This document shows positions 1 through 8,900 of a DNA stretch of 20,234 nt, piece by piece. The notes below the pieces were generated by a model. The model made no database searches. It saw only the letters and a program-made list of their open reading frames with translations, and was not told the DNA's origin. Every line of letters starts with the position of its first letter. The first letter of the stretch is position 1. This DNA comes from Gnetum montanum (Eukaryota; Streptophyta; Gnetopsida; Gnetales; Gnetaceae), in assembly GCA_015680685.1 (NCBI GenBank), contig MNCI01025132.1, positions 276,853 through 297,086 of the forward strand, given 5' to 3'. The position numbers and the translations under genes are program-made.

Positions 1-178
1 ATTAGATGACAATTCAGCCTAATGGACCCATATCATGAACAAGAAGTACTAGCAATGGATGATTGGGAATCAAGACTCACACATCTGGAGGACCCTCTAC
101 AAGCATGCTAAGAGGTGGTGCAAGTGGGTATGTTGGGGATGCCACCACACAACATCATTAGGACTAAATACCCCAATG

Positions 179-512
179 TTGAAGGATGGCAAACACTTTG
201 GAAAGGAAGGCTTCCCGAAAAAATTAAAGTTTTCCTTTGGCTGGTTGATCATGCCGCGCTTTTGGTGCGCATTACCCTATGAGTGCAAGGCTTAAACATT
301 AATGATATTTGCCTGCTTTGTTCAGGGCCTCTCGAAACACTTAATCATTTTATTTATCAATGCTTGTATGTCATCGACACTTGGCAGGCTGCTATGACTT
401 GCCCTTTGCTTATATTGGACAATGACTCCAAAGCAGCGGGTGTTATATGGTGCTTGTGGAGAACTCGCAACAATCGGATTTTTCGCTCTTTGTCGCTTCC
501 CCCACCAACGTA
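179..512 (+). pseudogene. zf-RVT domain of LINE copy 1
   Basis: After one frame change, translation from about 186 reads WQTLWKGRLPEKIKVFLWL, HAALLVR, then GLNINDICLLC and HFIYQC, and later VIWCLWRTRNNRIF. The C-x2-C and H-x4-C pattern and the following W-x3-RN-x3-F are the hallmarks of the zinc-binding domain after reverse transcriptase in plant LINEs. It aligns with the same domain in copy 2 (WKGRLPKKIK, ALLVR, NINTICPLC, HFIYHC). A TGA interrupts it near 280. The sequence before 179 is degenerate. Confidence 0.85.
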
Positions 513-528
513 GGTTGCGATCCTTGGG

Positions 529-1062
529 ATGAGGTTGTGGCGCGAGGCTTCTAGAGCAATGGGGATGATGCCTACCTTTAGGTCTTCTTGCGTGGCGTTT
601 CAAGCAAATCAGGTATTGTGGGGCCTTGTTGAGAGGGTTGGTTGGGTTGACCTCCTCCATCTGCTTGAGGGGGAGCCTAACCTGGTAGATGGTTCTTTCT
701 ATAGGAATTGGGCCACGGATTCCACCACCTTTCGAGGAGTCCAAATTGAGCTCATTGAGATGTTGTTGTTGCATTTGCTTAGGATTTTGGCTATTGGGGA
801 GGTTACCTTGCCAATTGGGTGTAGGTTATAGGATGCAAAGGGTTTTTCCCTGGGCTTGTGCCTAAGATGGGGAGTTGGCAGGTCCCCAAGTCAGCTTTGC
901 CACAGGTTTGGCAAGATGATGCCAAGCTCATCGAATGGTTCTTTGTTCATTCAAGGAACATCTAGAAGTTGCAGGGCGTGCACTTTTCCTTTCTAAAGTA
1001 TCTGCGGCTTGGTCGTAGTGTCAACCTTCCTAGATTTTTGCTAGCTTTGCCCCATCGGTAGA
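529..1062 (+). pseudogene. C-terminal extension of LINE copy 1
   Basis: The segment reads LWGLVERVGWVDLLHLLEGE, then after a variable stretch GEVTLPIG, DAKGFFPGLVPKMGSW, VWQDDAKLIEWFFVHS, GVHFSFLKYLRLG and VNLPRFLLAL. Copy 2 has matching blocks in the same order: KLWQMIERMGWVDILQRVEGE, GELTTP, RIWQNAAMFVDRYFVRYGS, VHFAFLRCMRHG and INLPRFFLDLL. Because two independent copies share it, this is a genuine part of the element's protein, although I cannot name the domain. It resembles, by eye only, plant transposon-associated regions with an EGE, a PW/IWQ and an NLP motif. Two stops interrupt it here. Confidence 0.65.
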
Positions 1063-1181
1063 GATGGGGTTAAGACTCAAGCTTGATTTTGGCCCTTTGG
1101 AATGCTCCATGGTCAGTTGATCCGTGGCCACTATGCCATGCACCTTTCCTGGTGGTCTACGGGGTTGGTTGTTGGGCGCCC

Positions 1182-1207
1182 GGGGGGGGGGGGGGGGGGG
1201 GGGGGNG
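1182..1207. repeat. Poly-G run with ambiguous base
   Basis: Twenty-four consecutive G are followed by N and another G, just after gttgggcgccc. The run and the N point to an unresolved homopolymer or a joining artefact in the assembly rather than true sequence. Local reading frames across it should not be trusted. Confidence 0.85.
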
Positions 1208-1289
1208 TTTGGCTCTTCCTTTGCTAGTTTCTCCCAAGGGGGAGGTGGCTCCACCATTGGAGGTGGATGGGGCCCTGCAATCACCTTCC

Positions 1290-1700
1290 CCTAATACTAT
1301 TCAACAAGAGCTTCAGCATCAGTTTGACGTGGACTTGCAAAGAGCTACGATGGAGGTTGCTGATCATGCTTGTGGGGAGGAGCAAGCTATCTGGGAGGCC
1401 AAGTTGTAGGCTTGGGAGGAGGAGTTTCAGTGTCTCACGATGCAGGTTGAGTTGTGCTAGACTCAGATGGAAAAAGAAGCAAAGAGATGGAGAGACCTGG
1501 AGGAGGCACCGGCTAGGGCTGTGCTTGAAGAAGTGCTATGCAGACAGCTCAGAGTCGAGATGTAGCAGGAGGAGCAGCAAAGGGCTGTGTGGGAGACGGA
1601 GGAATAGGAACGGAGATAGCGTGATAGGGTGGGAGTTGAATAGTTACAGTGGCAACATGATAGGGCACATGAGACGAACACACAACATTGGTTCTGAAGT
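1290..1700 (+). pseudogene. Acidic, probably coiled-coil tail of LINE copy 1 protein
   Basis: Continuing in one main frame with several stops, the sequence reads QQELQHQFDVDLQRATMEV, EEQAIWEAKL, AWEEEFQCLTMQVEL, TQMEKEAKRWRDLEEA and EEQQRAVWETEE. Glu, Gln, Arg and Leu dominate and Pro is nearly absent, as expected for coiled coil. The stops look like single-base changes (for example TAG in place of CAG). The matching position in copy 2 is less clear. Function unknown. Confidence 0.5.
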
Positions 1701-1959
1701 ACCCTTGTCTAATCATGGACATTAACTGCAATACTTTGTGGCATGCATTGTGAAGACACATAAGAAGGACTGTTGCTCGGCTTCATTTGGATGGAACTAG
1801 CGACGAGGTGGAATGTGCCCGCAAGGAGGAGGAATTTAAAGAATTTCAATAGGCTGTGGCCTTTGTTGATACGGAGAGGCATTGGGCAGTTTTGGATGCA
1901 ATTCACACTCGAGCGGGCTACTTGTCGGTGTGTTAGGTTGCATAGGCACTTGTAGGATT

Positions 1960-2310
1960 GTGGGATCCTAATTGGTGCATGGGGGTTGAAGCTCCCCTAG
2001 TCTAGGCATGTTGTTCTCTTTTTTCTTTTCCCTTGGTTGTTCCTCGGGGGAGAGAAGGGGAGGGGGGAGGAGTTGGGTTTGGTTCTATTACCTGAATTGT
2101 TAAGGGTTCCAAAGTAACCCACTATTGGGCAGGACTATTCTTTTTAATAACCCTGGTTTTCAAAGGTCCATTGGACCTTGCTTGTTTGGTGCTTTCTGGG
2201 GGTGATCCCTCCCCTCATAGTTGGGGGGTGTCGCACCCCTACCAATTTTGGTTGTACATGGTTCCTGCAGATTTTATCTTAATATAATGGCCTGAACTCT
2301 TCTGAAAACT
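1960..2310 (+). other. Probable 3' untranslated region of LINE copy 1
   Basis: This is G/T-rich sequence without open frames, containing short G-runs (ggggagaaggggaggggggag near 2048) and ending in ttaatataatgg near 2281-2291. Base composition changes to AT-rich intron after about 2310, which I take as the element boundary. No poly-A tail is visible. Confidence 0.5.
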
Positions 2311-2654
2311 TCATTGGTTATAGGGATATTCAAAAATGTAATACAAGTCTCTTTAAGTTTATCTTTAATAATGTTAAGTAATTTACTTATAAAGACTTCT
2401 TAGACATCAATCTAGTTGCGTTTGAAGTATTTAAACAAAGGGCCACTAACTATATGACCCTTAGAGATATAGCTGGTTACTTTTGACATTGCTGTAATAT
2501 TACATTGATCATATAGCTCAAACTTATAGTTGATGAAACTATAACTGAAAATTTTCTACTTATGTCCATTGAGACCTCTTGGATCTATTGGACTAGTTTT
2601 AGAATTTCTTTTACAGAATTTGTTTTTCTTAAAATACAGAACTCAGTGTTGCCT
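2311..2654. other. AT-rich intron sequence without recognisable features
   Basis: All frames are broken. The overlapping 87-codon open frames on either strand between 2562 and 2984 read through the tRNA-like repeat and the MAP1 exon in wrong frames. I see nothing functional here. Confidence 0.6.
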
Positions 2655-2725
2655 AGTGAAATTGAACTTGAGACCTGTGGTTACCAAACCAGGACTCTTA
2701 CCATTAAGCTAACATCACAGTTATT
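2655..2725 (-). repeat. tRNA-like SINE head or tRNA pseudogene
   Basis: Read on the minus strand, it has an A-box-like ttagcttaatggtaagag, an anticodon-arm-like segment cctggtttggtaaccacagg, and a B-box-like caagttcaattt. The centre resembles tRNA-Thr with a GGT triplet, but stem pairing is imperfect and the T stem is poor, so it is not a working tRNA. This layout is common in plant tRNA-derived SINEs. It lies about 120 nt before a MAP1 exon. Confidence 0.55.
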
Positions 2726-2847
2726 TGTAGTTGTATTTATGATTGTATATTACAATGTTAGTTATTTTAAACATAAATTTGAGTTTTATAATGTCAATTT
2801 TGGTAAAAGGGATGTCAAGATTTGAATTTTTATTCATTTTTATGTAG

Positions 2848-2919
2848 GGATACCATGGTGATACATCAAAGACATTTCTATGTGGCAATGTGGATGAAGA
2901 AGCTAAAAGACTTGTAGAA
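2848..2919 (+). CDS. MAP1: MAP1 exon a (metal-site Asp)
   Basis: This 24-codon exon starts in phase 0 after a T-rich tract ending tatgtag and stops before gtaagt, a near-consensus plant donor. It begins with GYHGDTSKTFLCGNV and ends KRLVE. The Asp codon GAT at 2860-2862 corresponds to the second Asp metal ligand of the pita-bread fold. The residues that normally precede this point, with the first Asp ligand, must sit on an exon upstream of the window. Confidence 0.93.
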
Positions 2920-5900
2920 GTAAGTTTTCCTTTCAAGAAATGCAAGTTCCATTTTGTAATTAGGATACACAAAACTAAAATCAATGCAAACGCAATTCTG
3001 CTTCTTACTCATGATGAAAACTATTTTTTAAAAAATATTTTGAGTGAGAGAATGACATGAACTTCTTTTCATAAAGAGGCTAATCATTTGAACACTATCT
3101 TTAAAATCAATAACTTCGATAAAAGGATTATCACTAAAGCATAAATAAAATCAATTCATTCTTGGCTAAATAAAATAGATGTTTCTTTTGATATAAATAT
3201 TGACCCAAAAAATTTAGATAATAATAATTCTTTCTCAAATAGAAAACTCATTAGCATTCCCTACATTAAAGCTATTTTTGAGAAAATAGCTAGAGTAAAA
3301 AAAAAAAAAAAAACATAACATTATGATATTTGTTAAAATTTATAACAAAATTTTTTGACTTTTTTCATAGTCTTAAAGATAAGAAGAATATTCTAAATAA
3401 TGGTAGTGTTTATAAAATCTCTTGTATTTATGGTAAATGTTATAACTAGTAGAGCTTTCTCTAATAGATTGAAAGAGCACTTGAAAGACATATAATACAA
3501 TAGATCTTCAAAATCACCTCTTGTAGAACACATAGAAAACGATAACTTCTCTAGAAATCATAAGTGGTTAATAGATAATAGTGAAGTTCTTTGTGTCATG
3601 GATAACTTTGTAGATAGAAAAATGAGAGAAATCCTTGAAATTAGAATTCATTTGAATAATGTTAATTGGTATCATGAGTATTTTACCCACTTAGTGTGGT
3701 GGCCTATTTTAACGAAAGTTAAGCAATCTAGAAATTGTCTTGAAAAATCTACTTAGTTTAATCTTTTCTCCCCCTAATTTTTTGTTCTTGCTTTTTAAAA
3801 TAGTTTGTAGTATGTTTTATACTTATTTACAAATACATTGCCTTATATGTTAGAAGTTGTGAGTTCAATTATGATTGAGATATCATTTTACTATTGGCTT
3901 GTTTTCCCTCTTGAACCTTATATATATATATTGAGAATAAGTCGAGGTGCATTAACTCAAGAAAAAATGTATGTACAGCAGCATAAAGCCCAGGCTGAAG
4001 CCCACGTACAAAATAGGACAACAATCCTTACCTTTCTCCTCCTCATCCCAAATAAACAAAACCAGCCGTAGGGCCACAATAGAACCACACCCCTCCCAAA
4101 ACCCTAGTCGGAAGTGGAACAAACCAACCGCTACCTACCAACTCTGGGTCTTGATTGAGAACCCACAAGTAGTCCACACATAGGCCAGATGCCCCTCGCT
4201 CAACCCACCCAAAATTACCCTTTCAAGTCTCTTGCCAAACTAGCCCCTTTGACCCCATCCTCGATCCCTGACCCCTTTGCATGAGACGTCTTTGATAGTG
4301 TCGTTTGCTCTTGCACCATCTAAACCGCTCATGTCGCACCCCAATCTGCCTTCCTGTTTGTAATTGGCTGTGTCCCCGGTGGCACACTCTGAAACCCTTG
4401 TAATTCGCAACTCTCCCATCACTTCCAATGTGCTTCTACCATTTGTGTGTACTTCATGTTAATGTCTTCGATAGTGCCGTTTGCTCTTGCATTGTCTAAA
4501 CTGCTCATGTTGCATCCCAATCTGCCTTCGTGTCTGTAACTGGCTGTGTCCCTGATGGCACACTCTGAAACCCTTGTAATTCGCAACTCTCCCATCGCTT
4601 CCAATGTGCTTCTACCATTTGTGTGTACTTCATGTTATGTCTTTCAAATAGGTCGTCCATCAACTATAGATCTCTAACTTGTTGGATATCTACCTCCCTT
4701 TGGACCATTGCCTACATCTCCTCCCATCGAGACTACCATGTTGCCCTCTCCTCCATCCTTGCCTGCTCTGTTGTGTGCTGACACACCTCTTCCATCCTTC
4801 CTTAGAAATTTGCCGAAAGGGTATCAGGAGACTGTTGCACCCCTATCCAAACCCTGTGCCCCTTAGTCCGTGCGTTGTTGCTTGACGCCGCATCCCCTCT
4901 TGCCATCCCCCATTGCTCTGCCATGAGCTGAGGTCCATGCGTGGTTTGTTGGTGCTGCCTCTGATAAACTAGGCTAGGCTCCACCCTCAACTACGTCGGG
5001 ATTTTCGTTTGCCCCAACCTTCATAGAGCCACCATCACCCCCGAGTGCTGCCTAGGTTGCTTTTGTTGTAGCAAATCCAGAAAAAATCGAGGAAGGTTAA
5101 TTTGGATACCATGCCTCATACACCGTAGAAACGCAAAATGCACTCTGACAAGTCCGTGAGGGGACCCGTATCGCACAAAGTACCTATCAACGAACATTGC
5201 TGCATTTTGCCAGATCCTTACCAACTTATTCTTATGAATGTGCCCACTAGCCATCTATGGAACTGCACCTTGAAAGAACTCGGCAACATACATTTGAGTA
5301 TGGATCATTGGGGTAGTAAGTTCTCCTTCCAGCGACACACCCAACACCTCCTCTAGCATCGTCTCGGTAACCCTAATCTATTTGCCCCTAAATCTACTTT
5401 CATCCCCAACCCAGTTTTGAAGAAGTTGTCCATTGGCAACCCCAGCTCCCCTTCCACGCGTTGGAGAATGTCCACCCATCCCATTCTCTCTATCATTTGC
5501 CATAGCTTGGTGTCCCCCATGAATTTCGTGACAGCTGGTTTGAAGGTTGGGTCTCCACCCCATGCCATGACCTGCTTCATCCTACAAATAAATTCCAGCC
5601 TAAGCAATAGGAAAAGGTGTAGAGAACCTTTGTTCATGGAAAATCAGGTGATTCTTGCTCTTCCATCCTAGCCATAAAATAGCCAATGCTTTGGAATCTC
5701 TGTTGATGTTAGTTGGAGTCCTAATCTCTACCGCCCTCCAAACCTCCTACATAAACTCACAGTGATAAATAAAGTGCTCAATCGTTGTGGCTGCTGCTAA
5801 GCAAAGAGGGCAAATGGTGTTTATATTTATTTCCTGTGCTCTTAAGAGCATCCGCACCAGCAATGCTTTATGCCAGATAAGCCAGCCAAATGCCTTAATC

Positions 5901-8900
5901 TTCTTAGGCAACCTTCCCTTCCAGATCTCATTCCACCTTGCCTCTAATAGGTGCATACTCTTGACCACCTTTGATGGAGGTTTACCTAGCAGCACCTTGG
6001 CCTCCATGTCTCACACATGCTGGCAGATATTTTCCCAGAGATGTGAGCTTCTAGCGTCAGCCTCCCATCTTTGGTATTTTTGTTGCAAAAGCCTCATCCA
6101 CGGCACCTATCCCCCCTCCTGCTCCAAGAGTCTATTAACCAAGCACTTTATACCCAGTTTAACCTCATTTTGGAAAGTCAACAGCCTGATTCCCCCTATC
6201 GATCTTGGACGTGTTGTCAACTCCCAATAGACCAAGTGAAGCTTCTTCACCCCTTTGCCCCTGGACCAAACAAACTGCTGAATTATTTGATCAATTTTTT
6301 GAATCACTTTGATCGGTGGGACAGCCATAGATGCCACGTACCTGGCTGTAGCCATGAGCATCATTGAAGCCAGCAACATCTTCCTTTTCTAAGATAGGCC
6401 CAACACTTGCACAATCTTTGCTCCCACTGGCCCTGCAGTATTGGCAAAATGAGATGCAAACCTTTCCTTATTAATTGTGAGACCAACTTCTAATTCCATC
6501 CTTTGCAGTGCCCTCTTGAGTGCCTTAGCCTAGAGGACCGCTGCCTTGGAGAACAAAATCATATCATTAGCATAGTGGATAACAAGGTAGTGAACCCCAG
6601 CAATAGACAATCCTTGCATCCCCTCAACAACATAGTAAACCTGTAGCAAATCCATAACCAAAATGAACAGTAGAGGTGACAGTGGGTCTTCCTGCCGTAG
6701 CCCTCCCTTTGGTGCTTGGAACCCCCATAGCCTCCCATCAATATCAAATGAGTACCTACTGGAATGCTACATTTGAACACAAAGATTAACAAACTCAGTA
6801 TTGAAACCCTTAAGGAGCATAATCTCTTGCAATGTTGCCCAGCTCACTGTGTTGTAGGCTTTGGTGATGTCTAACTTGATGCACATGCCTAGGAATCTTG
6901 ACTACCTCAATGAGTGTAGGATCTCCTTCAATAGTAGGACCTGATCCTACAAGAAACTGCCCTTGACAAACCCTGCTTGATGTTTTCCTACAAGCTTCCC
7001 CATTAGTGGCACCAATCGAAAGACTATCATTTTTGAAAATAATAACAGTAAAGTATTGCAAACATCGATGGGCTTGAAATGCACCGACGTAGATGGGTTT
7101 GTCACTTTCGGCAACAGTGCAATCTGCGAGCAGTTGATTTCTCTACAAACTTGTTGCCAATTGAGCATTTTATTGAAGGCATCTAACAAATTTTCCCTCA
7201 AGATATCATCAAATTCCTTGAGGAACTCAATAGGCCACCCATCGGGCCCTAGTGCCTTATTTTTCTGCATTGACCTCAACGCCGTGACCAACTCTGGTCT
7301 GGTGAAAGGCTTCGTTAGTTGCTGGTTGTCATCATTTGTTATAATTTGTTGCATTGAAATCAAAGTCCTCTCTGTATCTCTCTTGCACTAGATATTTCCC
7401 CAATACATTTGCAGCGCTTCAACCACCTTTTGCTTGTCCCTTGTCGCACCTATGACCACATGTTGAAGTTTCTACTTTGTTGCCCCCTGCCTTTAGCCAT
7501 TGCGAAAAAGAAACGGGTGTTCCAGTCACTGTCTCGCAACCAAGACACTCAAGCTTGCTAGCGCCAATAGGCTTCCTCTTTATCCAGCTCCTACAACTCC
7601 TTCAACACCTCCTGCTCCTCATCTGCAAGGTCAGCCCCGGTTTCCTGCAGCATTTGTATCTCCCAAAGCCCTACCTTCAATCGCTCCTTGCAGGCCCTAA
7701 ATCAATATTTCTTCTCCGAAGTTCTGACTTTGATTCTTTGCTTTAACAACTTCAGCTTCTTTTTAGGAAATCCCTTGGTTGGTGGACCTTTGGAGTAACT
7801 CTGCCAAATTTCTTGGACTAGAGGGCACAACCAAGGCTTGCTCAACCATGTATGTTCAAACCTAAAGGGTCTGGGAGCCTCATTTTACCTAGGACCAAGC
7901 TAACACAATATAGATATGTGATCGAATGCTTGTTGCTCTTGTCCTGAAACTTGAACATCCAACTCCAGTAATAACCTCATACTCACCCACACCTTTTCAA
8001 TCCTAGATTGAACCTGATTAGACCCCTGTCTTCTATTGCTCTAGGTAAATTTGCAATCCTTGATGTCCAGATCTGCCAGATTGTGGTCTTGAAGAAATTC
8101 GGCAAACTCTGCACTTCCAGGTGGATTTGCATTATCCACACTAGTCTTTTCTCATGGGTATAGACACTGGTTGAAATCATTGACAAGAACCCGCCTGTCC
8201 ATATCTAGGACCACCTATGCCACCTGCTTCAACTCTTGCAGCCGCACTTTCCAACTTTGTGCCTCGTAGACATTAGTTAGCTAGACATGTTCTTGGATTA
8301 GTTGAACAGTCTGGGTCCACTGCGAGTCATCCATGAACACCACTGGGAGCTTTGATAGAGTGGCCAACCCCCTTGCACGTTCCTTGCATGGAATGGTTAA
8401 TAGATTCCAACCCTCCCACTGTAGCAACTTTACCTCAATCGCTTGTAGCTTTGTCTCCTACATGCACACCATTCACATCCCTCATTTTGAACCATCATTT
8501 TCAATGTATTTTTCTTGTACGGGGTACCCTATCCCTTGCAATTCTAGGAGAGAATCTTCATGGAGAAATAGACATTTGTTTGTGATACACCTCCTTTAGA
8601 GTCCTCTGCACCCTCAAATTGATAATCAGTTGTGTGTCATTTTCTAACTTACCGCTGATGCATATGGTTGGCCCACCTTACTTCCCATTGGGCACTCCAT
8701 GGCTATCCCCAACCTCGATTTTGTCTCAAGCTTGAAACCCAGGTTTGCAACCTTCAGTCAGGAGGATCCTCTGCCCAACGTAATCCAATCCCCCAAAGGA
8801 GTCAACTCCACATTTTGCACCTCTGGCATGGATGCCAGCGTGCCCCTTGGAGTGTGAGGGGATCATGCTACCTCCCCCTCCAACCTTGACATAGAAACCC

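Larger units (their letters stand above)
1..2310 (+). mobile_element. LINE relic copy 1, 3' part (zf-RVT, C-terminal extension, 3' UTR)
   Basis: This is the degenerate 3' half of a plant non-LTR retrotransposon, cut by the window edge. In order it has a zf-RVT domain, a C-terminal extension shared with copy 2, a Glu/Gln-rich part likely to form coiled coil, and an untranslated end. The end reads ttttggttgtacatggttcc followed by ttaatataatgg, a style common at 3' ends of plant RT elements. Stops and frame changes occur every 30 to 100 codons. No target-site duplication can be tested because the 5' end is missing. The element lies in the intron upstream of the first visible MAP1 exon, in the sense direction. 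Confidence 0.82.
2990..3756 (+). mobile_element. Penelope-like element relic, 5'-truncated
   Basis: This is the 3' part of a Penelope-like retroelement. A nearly continuous frame from about 2995 to 3300 (stops at 3058 and 3142) reads FHKEANHLNTIFKINNFDKR, the end of the PLE reverse transcriptase, where E...NGYP is usual. It goes on to ISIPYIKAIFEKIARV, the diagnostic linker. After an 18-nt A run the frame resumes with a GIY-YIG endonuclease that ends at TAG 3754-3756 (see next entry). The RT catalytic core is absent, so the copy is 5'-truncated or lost its front to later change. It lies in the sense direction, 70 nt after exon a. Confidence 0.8.

Noticed and set aside
322-774. 150-codon open frame on the minus strand
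   Set aside because: It lies opposite the LINE copy 1 zf-RVT and extension region, which has clear homology on the + strand; the minus frame has no recognisable domain.
1030-1409. Open frames on both strands across the poly-G (Gly-rich and Pro-rich)
   Set aside because: The glycine and proline runs come from the artefactual G homopolymer and the N.
2655-2725. A functional tRNA-Thr gene
   Set aside because: Anticodon and T stems do not pair properly and the sequence is embedded in a SINE-like context.
5787-6379. 147- and 98-codon + strand open frames
   Set aside because: They are antisense shadows of the RT and zf-RVT parts of LINE copy 2.
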